A stretch of DNA of 36,544 bases from JBBSTY01 sp038235385. Lineage in GTDB: Bacteria; Actinomycetota; Acidimicrobiia; Acidimicrobiales; Acidimicrobilacustridaceae. Under the pieces are notes generated by a model. That model was not told the origin of the DNA, did not search any database, and saw nothing but the letters and a program-made list of their open reading frames with translations. The stretch is from positions 1 through 36,544 of the forward strand of contig JBBSTY010000021.1 of NCBI GenBank assembly GCA_038235385.1. Direction: 5' to 3'. This document shows, one piece after another, positions 1-7,606 of the stretch. Positions within the stretch are counted from its first letter, which is position 1. The number at the start of each line of letters is the position of its first letter. The translations under genes and the position numbers were made by a program.

Positions 1-261
1 GACCCGTCGTCGGTACTCGTCGCGTTCCGGCGCGGTGACCGGGAGGTCGTCGGGTGGGGGCAGGTCGACGACCGAGCGTTCGAGCGCGTGCAGGAGGAGG
101 GCCTCCTTGCTGTCGACGTAGTTGTAGAGGGTTCCGGTGGAGACGCCGGCCTCCTTCGCGATGTCGGCCATCTGGGCCCGAGCGAAGCCCACCCGCCCGA
201 ACACGGCGAGGGCACCGGAGCAGACGGCGTCGAACCGGCCGGGCGTGCGGGGTCGAGCCAT
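1..261 (-). CDS. TetR-family transcriptional regulator (N-terminal part, cut by window edge)
   Basis: The first 87 codons read from an ATG at 261 towards the left edge; the gene is open at its C-terminus. The visible part is a TetR N-terminal DNA-binding domain: a helix, then MADIAKEAGVSTGTLYNYV, which fits the helix-turn-helix and the T-LY-YV signature, followed by SKEALLLHAL. The ligand-binding domain lies outside the window, so the effector and targets cannot be named. The promoter shows an inverted repeat placed between the -35 and -10 elements, which suggests autorepression. The neighbouring plus-strand gene at 372 is divergent and could share that control. The family call is secure; the function is not. 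Confidence 0.85.
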   Translation of the reverse strand, partial: MARPRTPGRFDAVCSGALAVFGRVGFARAQMADIAKEAGVSTGTLYNYVDSKEALLLHALERSVVDLPPPDDLPVTAPERDEYRRRV

Positions 262-267
262 GGGGCC

Positions 268-296
268 TTCCTAGAATGAATGATTGATTCAGTCAA
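268..296 (-). promoter_or_regulatory. Promoter and probable TetR operator of the TetR gene
   Basis: On the minus strand a TTGACT -35 (291-296) is followed after 17 bases by TAGGAA (268-273), and the ATG comes 6 bases later, so the transcript is probably leaderless. The spacer and the first base of the -35 hold the inverted repeat TGAAT-N5-ATTCA (277-291) in a short AT-rich island. A repressor bound there would block polymerase. Operator assignment is inference from position and symmetry. The AGGAAGG inside this stretch could instead act as a ribosome binding site. Confidence 0.55.
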
Positions 297-359
297 CCCC
301 TCGAACCGGCAGCGGCCGGTGGCCACCCGTTGACAGGGGTCGGATTCCGGCACCCGCGG

Positions 360-365
360 TACCTT
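360..365 (+). promoter_or_regulatory. -10 hexamer for a probable leaderless transcript
   Basis: TACCTT fits the actinobacterial TANNNT -10. It ends 6 bases before the GTG at 372, so transcription should begin at or next to the start codon. A TTGACA at 330-335 lies too far away (24 bases) to be its -35. Confidence 0.45.
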
Positions 366-371
366 GATCCG

Positions 372-812
372 GTGACGCGCCGGGGGTGGATGGTCATCGG
401 GATCGTCGTGGGCGCAACCGTGGTGGTCGGGTTCGGTGCCACGCTGCTGATCCGCAACGTGCCCGGTGAATGCACGCTGGTGGGATGCGACTCGGCGGTG
501 ACCATCGGCCTCACGGAGCTGGCGCCCGAGGTGCGAGCCGAGGCGTCGGCGGTCACCGTCTGCCTCGACGGCCGCTGCGACACGTCGCCGCTCGTCGCCG
601 ACCAACCTTGGGTGCGGTCGACGCTCGCCGAGCGGGTCGTGCACCAGGCGACGATGACGATCACCGACGCGGCCGGTCTGGACCTCGCGCACCTGGCGTT
701 GGATGAGTCGGTTGCCGCCGACGAGTTCCAGCCGAACGGCGACCGGTGCCAACCCACCTGCTGGACGCTGCGTCTGACCGCGCGAGACGGGGCGCTCGAA
801 CCGGCTCGGTGA
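372..812 (+). CDS. Small single-pass membrane protein with extracytoplasmic cysteines
   Basis: I do not recognise a family. The 146-residue product begins with a short basic tail, then one hydrophobic segment (about residues 6-27: GWMVIGIVVGATVVVGFGA), then a roughly 115-residue domain that should lie outside the membrane. That domain carries cysteines in pairs or clusters (CTLVGC, CLDGRC and C-x3-C near the end), typical of disulfide-stabilised actinobacterial envelope proteins. A TTG start at 330 is also open, but the GTG at 372 directly follows a TANNNT hexamer by 6 bases and puts the membrane segment at the N-terminus. It is divergent from the TetR gene. Function unknown. Confidence 0.7.
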   Translation: MTRRGWMVIGIVVGATVVVGFGATLLIRNVPGECTLVGCDSAVTIGLTELAPEVRAEASAVTVCLDGRCDTSPLVADQPWVRSTLAERVVHQATMTITDAAGLDLAHLALDESVAADEFQPNGDRCQPTCWTLRLTARDGALEPAR

Positions 813-867
813 CGCCCGATCCTCGGGGCCGACGGGAATCGGTTCTGACCGGCGTCGCCTCGACCGG

Positions 868-948
868 CCCCTCGTAGCCGAACCGTTCCATGCGCTCGGT
901 GTGGTGGTTCTGGCCGTTGGCGCCGATCCCGCCGAGGAGATGGCCGGC
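868..948 (-). pseudogene. Remnant of a second LLM-type (F420) oxidoreductase gene
   Basis: Minus-strand translation of 871-942 gives HLLGGIGANGQNHHTER then MERFGYEG. This lines up with residues YIGGMGAKGQNYHTKLMERFGYEE inside the intact gene next door (DNA around 1180-1255). At the DNA level the stretch beginning CTCGTAGCCGAACCGTTCCAT is the same in both places. No start or full reading frame survives, and the rest of the gene is gone. It lies just 10-90 bases downstream of the intact copy's stop, so it is most simply the stump of a tandem duplicate lost by deletion or recombination. Confidence 0.7.
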
Positions 949-957
949 GTCGGCGAT

Positions 958-1968
958 TCAGCCGAGGACGAGGTCGGCGATCTCGGCGAGGCGGTCCTTG
1001 CCGGGGGAGTAGACGAGGAGGGTGGAGACGGGACTGTCGTCCCAGGCGGCGAGGCGTTCCTTGATGCGTTCGGGGGGGCCGACGAGGGAGATGGAGTCGG
1101 CGAACTCGTCGGGGACGGCGGCGATGGCTTCGTCGCGGCGGCCCTCGAAGAAGAGCTCTTGGATCTTCAGGGCCTCCTCCTCGTAGCCGAACCGTTCCAT
1201 CAGCTTGGTGTGGTAGTTCTGGCCCTTCGCTCCCATGCCCCCGATGTAGAAGCCGATCATCATCTTCACCGGGGCGAGACCGGCCTCGACATCGTCGGTG
1301 ATGTTCAGCTGGGCGCCGGCCACGATGTCGAAGTCGGGTCCGGCGCCGGCGAGCGAGTCGGCGTACACGTGCTGGTGGAACGGCGAGTAGTACAGCGGCA
1401 GCCAGCCGTCGGCGATGGCCACGGTCTGAGCCACGTTCTTGGGGCCTTCGGCACCCAGGTAGATCGGGACATCTCGTCGGAGCGGATGGAGGATCGACTT
1501 GAGCGGCTTGCCCAGGCCGACGCTGCCCGGGCCGTGGTAGGGGTGCTGGAAGAACTCTCCCTGGAAGTCCAGGGGCTCGTCGCGGGCCAGGACCCGGCGC
1601 ACGATCTCGACGTACTCGCGGGTGCGGGCCAGCGGCTTGTTCGACGGCTGGCCGTACCAGCCCTCGACCACCTGGGGGCCCGACACGCCGAGGCCGAGCT
1701 GGAATCGACCGTTGGAGATGTGGTCGATGGTCATGGCGGCCATGGCGGTGGCCGTCGGTGTGCGGGCCGACAGCTGCACGACCGAGGTACCCAGCTTGAT
1801 GGTGGAGGTGTGCCCGGCGATCCAGGCCAGCGGCGAGAAGGCGTCCGACCCCCACGCCTCGGCGGTCCACACCGAGTCGAAGCCGAGGCGCTCGGCCTCG
1901 ACGGTGGTCTCGATGATCTCCGGCGGCGGCAGCTGGCCCCAGTAGCCCCACATCAGTCCCAGCTTCAC
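958..1968 (-). CDS. LLM-class (luciferase-like) F420-dependent oxidoreductase
   Basis: A 336-residue bacterial luciferase-like monooxygenase family protein, a TIM barrel expected to use reduced F420 (or FMN) to reduce or oxidise small organic substrates in the cytoplasm. The start reads MKLGLMWGYWG; conserved parts follow in the usual order: AERLGFDSVWTAEAWGSDAFSPLAWIAG, LGTSVVQLSARTPTATAMAAMTI, GRFQLGLGVSGPQVVEGWYG, IYLGAEGPKN and a C-terminal GPPERIKERLAAW. The length is normal. The GTG start at 1968 has a strong GAGGGGG ribosome binding site 6 bases upstream. A divergent Ddn-like gene begins at 2080, also a likely F420 user. The natural substrate cannot be read from the sequence. Confidence 0.88.
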   Translation of the reverse strand: MKLGLMWGYWGQLPPPEIIETTVEAERLGFDSVWTAEAWGSDAFSPLAWIAGHTSTIKLGTSVVQLSARTPTATAMAAMTIDHISNGRFQLGLGVSGPQVVEGWYGQPSNKPLARTREYVEIVRRVLARDEPLDFQGEFFQHPYHGPGSVGLGKPLKSILHPLRRDVPIYLGAEGPKNVAQTVAIADGWLPLYYSPFHQHVYADSLAGAGPDFDIVAGAQLNITDDVEAGLAPVKMMIGFYIGGMGAKGQNYHTKLMERFGYEEEALKIQELFFEGRRDEAIAAVPDEFADSISLVGPPERIKERLAAWDDSPVSTLLVYSPGKDRLAEIADLVLG

Positions 1969-2079
1969 GCCGTCCCCCTCTGGTCGGTCCTGCTCGGTGC
2001 CGCACCGTGACCGGTTGCGGGTAGACCTGAGCGTACCGATGCCGAGGAATCGTCAGGGAACCGAGCCGAGGGGGAGCAC

Positions 2080-2433
2080 GTGGCCGAGGACGACTTCTGC
2101 TACCTGACCACCACGGGGCGGATCAGCGGGGATCCCCACGAGATCGAGATCTGGTACGAGCTCGACCCGGTGGCGCCGGCCACGGCGTTCCTGCTGGCCG
2201 GCGGCGGCCACGGTTCGGACTGGGTGCGCAACCTGGCGTCCGATCCTGTTGCGATGGTGCGGTTCGGCACCGACCCGGCCGTGCAGCAGGTGCGGGCGCG
2301 CGTCCTCGACGACGAGACCGACGAGTCCCGGCGGGCACGGGACCTGGTGTTCGCCAAGTACCAGGCCCGCGGCCACGGCGATCTCGCCGACTGGCGGGAA
2401 CGGTCGCTCCCCGTCGCGCTGGACACGGCCTGA
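2080..2433 (+). CDS. Ddn-like deazaflavin (F420)-dependent nitroreductase family protein
   Basis: A 117-residue protein of the split beta-barrel F420H2-dependent reductase/quinone reductase family (the family of mycobacterial Ddn). Recognisable parts are the opening YLTTTGRISGDPHEIEIWY, the GGGHGSDWVRNLASDP segment, which is the family hallmark (usually ...G--HPAWVRNL-ANP), and a C-terminal ARDLVFAKYQ region. The length is typical of the shorter members. The GTG start follows GAGGGGGA with good spacing. It is divergent from the LLM-class oxidoreductase, and the 111-base gap holds both starts. Physiological substrate unknown; menaquinone or nitro compounds are known for relatives. Confidence 0.8.
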   Translation: MAEDDFCYLTTTGRISGDPHEIEIWYELDPVAPATAFLLAGGGHGSDWVRNLASDPVAMVRFGTDPAVQQVRARVLDDETDESRRARDLVFAKYQARGHGDLADWRERSLPVALDTA

Positions 2434-2473
2434 CCGAGGCTTCTGGCCCCGTGGCGGCGGTGGTTCGACGCCG

Positions 2474-3088
<615 letters not shown>

Positions 3089-3089
3089 G

Positions 3090-3920
3090 TCAGTTGCGTC
3101 CGAAGAGACGGTCCTTCCAGGATCGGGTGGCGACGCCGTCGAGGTTGCCGCGGTCGACTGCGGCGAAGCGCTGGGCCCGCAACTGCTCCTCCTCGGTGTC
3201 GTCGATCGGGGCCAGGTCGCTCAGGTCGACGCCGAGGACCCAGCTGATCAACAGATCGGCGAGCTGGGGGTTGCGGGCCAGGGCCGGGCCGTGCAGGTAG
3301 GTGCCGAGCACCTTGCCCGACCCGCGACCGAGGCCGAGCACGCCCTCGGAGCCGTCGCCGTTGCCGACCCCCGCATCGACGTGTCCGAGCGGTCGCGCGT
3401 CGGGGCCGAGCCGGGTGCGGCCACCGTGGTTCTCGAAGCCGGTGAGCCGAGACAGGCCCCACGCCGGATCCGGCGACACCACCAGCTCGCCGACCGCGCG
3501 CGGTTCGTCGGTCTTGACCGTGGCGCAGTCGAGCAGCCCGGCACCGCCGACCGGCGTGCCGTCCTTGCCCGCGAACGACGTGCCGATGATCTGCATCCCG
3601 GCGCACACGGCGAACACCACGGCGCCGGCCTCGACGGCCCGATGCACCGGGCCCTGCGTGCCGAGCTCCCGGGCGGCTTCGACCTGCGGTCCGTCCTCGC
3701 CGCCACCGATCACGTAGAGGTCGAGGCTGTCGGGCACGGCCGTTCCCGCTTCGACCTCGAGGATCTCGGCATCGATCCCCCGCCACGACAGCCGCTTGAG
3801 CAGCACGAGCGCGTTGCCGCCGTCGCCGTAGGTGCCGAGCAGGGTGGGGAAGAGCAGCCCGATGCGCAACGCGGAGGTGCGGGCGACGGATCGGGAGCGA
3901 GCAGGCGTCGGCACGCTCAC
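3090..3920 (-). CDS. gatD: Lipid II isoglutaminyl synthase, glutamine amidotransferase subunit GatD
   Basis: A 276-residue class I glutamine amidotransferase of the CobB/CobQ-like type. It supplies ammonia from glutamine to MurT, which amidates the D-glutamate of lipid II to D-isoglutamine in the cytoplasm. The nucleophile C106 is in VFAVCAGMQIIG, and the catalytic histidine H210 is in GTYLHGPALARNP. The glycine-rich YGDGGNALVL and the GGGEDGPQ loop are typical of GatD. It starts with GTG at 3920, overlapping the murT stop by 4 bases (GTGA), so the two are translationally coupled and should be made in equal amounts. About 17 extra residues precede the usual start of the fold. Confidence 0.92.
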   Translation of the reverse strand: MSVPTPARSRSVARTSALRIGLLFPTLLGTYGDGGNALVLLKRLSWRGIDAEILEVEAGTAVPDSLDLYVIGGGEDGPQVEAARELGTQGPVHRAVEAGAVVFAVCAGMQIIGTSFAGKDGTPVGGAGLLDCATVKTDEPRAVGELVVSPDPAWGLSRLTGFENHGGRTRLGPDARPLGHVDAGVGNGDGSEGVLGLGRGSGKVLGTYLHGPALARNPQLADLLISWVLGVDLSDLAPIDDTEEEQLRAQRFAAVDRGNLDGVATRSWKDRLFGRN

Positions 3921-5257
3921 CGGTCGACCTCGATCCGGTAGTCCTGGAACGCGGTGTAGTTGGCGATGAGATCGACGGCGGAGGTCTCCGCGTGCGTTGC
4001 CGCCAGGCGCACGGCGGCTTCGAGCGACTCACCCACGGCGTGATCGACCTCTGCGTAGCGGAGCCGCACGGCGAGGTCGTGGCGTCGCTCACCGAGGGCG
4101 ACGACGAAGCGTCCGCGGAGGTGCTCGAAGGGCACGTCCCAGAGCCACGATGGGTCGCGGCCGTCGGCGATGCGGGCGTTGATCGAGGCCACGACCGGTT
4201 GCGGTGCCGGCGCCAACATGGCGATCGCCTCCTGCCACCCGGCCGGGTTCTTGGCCAGGAGCATGCGCAGCTGCGCGCCGCCGACCGAGGCGGTGCGGTA
4301 CCGACCGGCCACGTCGGTGACCGTGGCGAGGGCGCGGCTCGCCCGATCGAGGTCGGCGCCCACAGCATCGGCGGCGGCCAGCACCATGGCCGCGTTCGCC
4401 GCGTTGACCCGGCCGGGCAGTGCGAGGTCGAGCCGTCGGCGCGTGCCATCGGCCCGCACGAGAAGATGGGTGTCGGCGTCGGCTGACGGTCCCGGTTCCA
4501 CCTCGAGCCACCACTCCGGTTCGGGTTTCGCGAACTCGCAGCTGGTGCACCGCCAGGTGGAGGTGCCGTCGGCGGCGACGTCGGTGAAGGCGATGCGTCC
4601 GCCGCAGGCCGGGCATCCGTTGGCATCGTTGGTCCAGTGCGCGGCGGTTCCCACCCAGATCACCGTCGACGCCGAGCCGGCCGCCCACACGATCAGGGGA
4701 TCGTCGGCGTTGGCCACCACCTGCTGGGTGGGCAACTCGCCGAGCGTCGCCCGCCAGTCGTCGGCGATCCTGCGGACCTCGTGGCTCCGATCGAGCTGGT
4801 CCCGAGACAGGTTCAACAGCAGCACCGTGGTGGAGGCACCGGTCTGGCGCAGCACCGTGTCGACCCACCGCTCGTCGACCTCGAGGATGGCGCGGGCCGC
4901 CGGATCGGCGTCGGCGAGCGCAGCGACGATCCCCGCAGGCATGTTCGCACCGAGCGAGTTCGAGACGACCGGCCCGTGGCGCTCGAGGGCGGCGACCAGC
5001 AGGTGGGTGGTGGTGGTCTTGCCGTTGGTGCCGCTGATCAGCACCACGTCGCGGCCCGCCACCAGCGAGCCGAGCAGGTCGGCATCGAGGGCCAGGGAGA
5101 CCCGGCCCCCGATCACGCTCCCCGACCCCAGGTTGGCGAGCTTCGAGGCACCGGCCACCCCGCGCCCGGCCACGATGGCCGCCTTCGACCGCAGGCCGAG
5201 GTGGCCGGTGCTGCCGGTGGTCGGGGCGGAGGTCGGCGTCGGCGCGTCCGAGCTCAT
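3917..5257 (-). CDS. murT: Lipid II isoglutaminyl synthase, Mur-ligase-like subunit MurT
   Basis: A 446-residue Mur ligase-fold protein that activates the D-glutamate carboxylate of lipid II with ATP and adds ammonia delivered by GatD. The P-loop GTNGKT is at 76-81. A four-cysteine zinc ribbon (CPAC at 215-218, CTSC at 237-240) sits in the middle domain, a MurT hallmark. The C-terminal DUF1727 part contains NPAGW and the closing NYTAFQDYRIEVDR. I chose the ATG at 5257, which gives a 22-residue lead before LRSKAAIVAGRG, the usual MurT beginning; a longer reading to 5446 would add proline- and arginine-rich sequence of no known type. No strong ribosome binding site is visible, but a short upstream reading frame overlaps the start. 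Confidence 0.92.
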   Translation of the reverse strand: MSSDAPTPTSAPTTGSTGHLGLRSKAAIVAGRGVAGASKLANLGSGSVIGGRVSLALDADLLGSLVAGRDVVLISGTNGKTTTTHLLVAALERHGPVVSNSLGANMPAGIVAALADADPAARAILEVDERWVDTVLRQTGASTTVLLLNLSRDQLDRSHEVRRIADDWRATLGELPTQQVVANADDPLIVWAAGSASTVIWVGTAAHWTNDANGCPACGGRIAFTDVAADGTSTWRCTSCEFAKPEPEWWLEVEPGPSADADTHLLVRADGTRRRLDLALPGRVNAANAAMVLAAADAVGADLDRASRALATVTDVAGRYRTASVGGAQLRMLLAKNPAGWQEAIAMLAPAPQPVVASINARIADGRDPSWLWDVPFEHLRGRFVVALGERRHDLAVRLRYAEVDHAVGESLEAAVRLAATHAETSAVDLIANYTAFQDYRIEVDR

Positions 5258-5307
5258 GGTCGGGGGCGCGCCGGGGTGTCCCGGAGCGAGGGTGCAGGCG
5301 ACGACAT
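5254..5307 (-). CDS. Possible 17-residue leader peptide overlapping the murT start
   Basis: An ATG at 5307 opens a 17-codon frame (MSSPAPSLRDTPARPRP) whose TGA stop overlaps the murT ATG as ATGA, the same 4-base coupling seen elsewhere in this window. A TANNNT hexamer ends 9 bases before it. This would explain how murT is translated without a visible ribosome binding site. It is speculative: the frame is short and could be chance in GC-rich DNA. Confidence 0.25.
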   Translation of the reverse strand: MSSPAPSLRDTPARPRP

Positions 5308-5316
5308 GGGCACCTG

Positions 5317-5322
5317 ATCGTA
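5317..5322 (-). promoter_or_regulatory. Possible -10 hexamer of the murT-gatD-phosphatase operon
   Basis: TACGAT on the minus strand, 59 bases upstream of the murT ATG and 9 bases before the short leader frame. I see no good -35. Transcription from here would start about 53 bases before murT. Confidence 0.35.
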
Positions 5323-5511
5323 CTCGGGACCGTCGCCCTGCCGATCCCACCGGCCCGGTCGATCCGGGTGCGGATCCGAACCGGAACGAGGCCGGGGCCG
5401 ACTCGTCGAGCGGCCGTCTGCACGTCGGTCGGGACACCCCGGCCACCCGCCGGTCGGACCTGGGGACGGTCGCCGGCCAGGGTCGGCTGGTGGTCGAGGG
5501 CCGGGCCCCCC

Positions 5512-5771
5512 TAGGATGATCGGGTTCCTGACGGCCGGTTCAGCGCGAAGAGGCATGCGTTGATCGCCACGGGGTCCTGATCGCCGCTCACCCGGCCGAT
5601 CGGGGAACCCGAGGTGCCGGTGCCGGTGCCCGGCCGTCTCCTTTGCCGGTGGCCCGCCTCTTGCCGCCGATCCCCACGAACGTCGACCTGCTCGGGTCGG
5701 CATCGCCATGGCGTCGGCGTGTCTGCGCCGCCGCACGATCCCGCACCGACGCGGGAAGAACAGGAAGAACC
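5512..5771 (+). promoter_or_regulatory. Promoter and long 5' leader of the DEAD-box helicase gene
   Basis: TAGGAT (5512-5517) is a good -10, giving a transcript start near 5524 and a leader of about 248 bases before the helicase ATG. The leader has a two-codon frame ATG-CGT-TGA (5555-5563), a near-repeat TGATCGCC (5561 and 5578 areas) and a GGTGCC triplet run around 5612-5630. Long leaders that respond to cold or RNA structure are known for RNA helicase genes. Nothing else gene-like is seen in 5323-5771. Confidence 0.4.
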
Positions 5772-7511
5772 ATGTCCCTCTCGTTCGCCGATCTCGGCGT
5801 CCCCCCGACCATCGCGTCCAACCTCGCGGCCCGGGGCATCGATGCCCCGTTCCCGATCCAGGCCGCAACCCTGCCCGACTCCCTCGCGGGTCGCGACATC
5901 TGCGGCCGGGCGCCGACCGGATCGGGCAAGACCATCGCCTTCGGCATCCCGATGGTGCACCTGGTGTCCAAGGCCGCCCCCCGGCGGCCCCGCGGCCTGG
6001 TGCTCGTGCCCACCCGCGAGCTCGCCTCCCAGGTGTGCGAAGAGCTCAACATCCTCGCCCGACCCAAGGGTCCCTGGGTCGAGGCGTTCTACGGCGGTGT
6101 CGGCTTCGACAAGCAGCTCCGCGCCCTCAACAAGGGCGTCGACATCGCCGTCTGCTGCCCCGGCCGCCTCGCCGACCTGATCAACCAACGCAAGCTGTCG
6201 CTCGAAGATGTCGAGTTCGTCGTCATCGACGAAGCCGACCGCATGGCCGACATGGGCTTCCTGCCCGAGGTCAAGCGCATCCTCGACCAGTGCCGCGACG
6301 ACCGCCAGACGCTGCTCTTCTCGGCGACGCTCGACGGCGACGTCGACGTGCTGATCAAGAAGTACCAGCGCGACCCCGCCCGCCACGAGTACGTCGCCGA
6401 CGACGAGGACGACTCGCGGGCCGAGCACCTGTTCTGGCACGTCGAGCGCCCCGATCGCCTGCAGACCGCCGCCTCGATCATCGACCGCATGGGTCAGACC
6501 GTCGTGTTCTGTCGCACCAAGCGCGGCGCCGACCGCATCGCCAAGCAGTTGGACTCGGCGGGTGTCCGTGCCGCGGCCATCCACGGCGACCGCTCGCAGT
6601 CGCAGCGCGAACGTGCCCTCGAGTCGTTCCACCGGGGTCGGGTCGCGGCGCTCGTCGCCACCGACGTGGCCGCCCGTGGCATCCACGTCGATGGCGTCGA
6701 GTGCGTCATCCACTTCGATCCGCCCGGTGACGCCAAGGACTACGTCCACCGTTCCGGGCGCACCGCCCGCGCCGGCGCCAACGGCATCGTGGTCAGCCTC
6801 GTTCCCGCCGAGCTCCGCAAGGCGGTCCAGGACCTCCAGAAGGACCTCGGGTACGAGAAGGGCCTCGACGCCAAGGACCTCCGGCTCCTCGACGAGCTCG
6901 CCTCCCGTCCGGCGCCGAGCTCGGCCCCTGCTCGATCGGGTGGCTCGGCCCGACCGGCGCCGACGGTCCGGTCGGCAGGCGAAGACGCCGCCCGGCGCAA
7001 CGGTCGCCCGTCGGGCGGATCGGCCCGGCGCGATGACCGTCGCGAGCCCGCGAGCAACTCGGACCGAGCGCCGTCGTCGGGTTCGACCCGCCCACCCTCG
7101 AGCACACGACCGTCCGCGTCGCGACCCGCGGCCTCGGGCCACGACGCAGCAGCTGGCGGCGCCTCACGGTCGGGGCGCGAGCCCCTCGCCGACGGTCAGA
7201 AGCGTCCGAGCGGAGCGGCTCGACGCAAGGCCAAGCGGCTCAACGCCATCGAGGCGGTACGTCTCGACCGGCTGCGTGAGGACGACGACCTCCACGACGG
7301 CCGCTCGTCCCGGGAGCCCAACCGCCGCTCCACCCGCACCGGCGGTCCCAAGGCGTTCACGGCAGACGGCTCGTCCGGGCCCACCACCACCGGGGGCCGT
7401 GGTCGTCCGTCGTCCACGGGGAGCTCCACCTCGTCCAAGCCGAGCGGACGCAAGCCGGCCCCGAAGCGATCAGGCTCTCGACCCTCCGGTTCGACCACGC
7501 GCGCACGCTGA
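5772..7511 (+). CDS. DEAD-box ATP-dependent RNA helicase (RhlE type)
   Basis: A 579-residue RNA helicase that unwinds RNA duplexes with ATP in the cytoplasm, in ribosome assembly or RNA decay. All motifs are present: Q motif (FADLGVPPTIASNLAARGI..PIQ), motif I APTGSGKT (47-54), Ia PTRELASQ, GG and CPGRLADL, DEAD at 153-156, SAT, VVFCRTKR, ATDVAARGIHVDGV and HRSGRTARAG. After about residue 375 comes a roughly 200-residue Arg/Ser/Pro-rich disordered tail ending in basic patches, a probable RNA-binding extension common in actinobacterial members. The ATG at 5772 has AGGAAG 4-5 bases upstream; an in-frame extension to 5643 adds no family sequence. It stands alone, divergent from the murT operon. 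Confidence 0.93.
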   Translation: MSLSFADLGVPPTIASNLAARGIDAPFPIQAATLPDSLAGRDICGRAPTGSGKTIAFGIPMVHLVSKAAPRRPRGLVLVPTRELASQVCEELNILARPKGPWVEAFYGGVGFDKQLRALNKGVDIAVCCPGRLADLINQRKLSLEDVEFVVIDEADRMADMGFLPEVKRILDQCRDDRQTLLFSATLDGDVDVLIKKYQRDPARHEYVADDEDDSRAEHLFWHVERPDRLQTAASIIDRMGQTVVFCRTKRGADRIAKQLDSAGVRAAAIHGDRSQSQRERALESFHRGRVAALVATDVAARGIHVDGVECVIHFDPPGDAKDYVHRSGRTARAGANGIVVSLVPAELRKAVQDLQKDLGYEKGLDAKDLRLLDELASRPAPSSAPARSGGSARPAPTVRSAGEDAARRNGRPSGGSARRDDRREPASNSDRAPSSGSTRPPSSTRPSASRPAASGHDAAAGGASRSGREPLADGQKRPSGAARRKAKRLNAIEAVRLDRLREDDDLHDGRSSREPNRRSTRTGGPKAFTADGSSGPTTTGGRGRPSSTGSSTSSKPSGRKPAPKRSGSRPSGSTTRAR

Positions 7512-7562
7512 GCGAGCGGCAGGCGTCGGTTCGGCGGCGCAGCCGGTGACGCCACACCGCGA

Positions 7563-7603
7563 TCGAGGCGTCGACGGGTCGATGGGTCGAGGCGTCGACG
7601 GGT
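7563..7603. repeat. Two 17-base direct repeats between helicase and MpaB-like gene ends
   Basis: TCGAGGCGTCGACGGGT occurs at 7563-7579 and again at 7587-7603, a 24-base period, in the 95-base gap between two convergent genes. Each copy contains the palindrome GTCGAC. Confidence 0.8.
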
Positions 7604-7606
7604 GGT

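Noticed and set aside
901..2010. Long plus-strand open frame antisense to the LLM oxidoreductase gene
   Set aside because: GC-rich third positions keep antisense frames open. The product is Gly/Val/Glu-rich low-information sequence, while the minus strand has a full recognised family.
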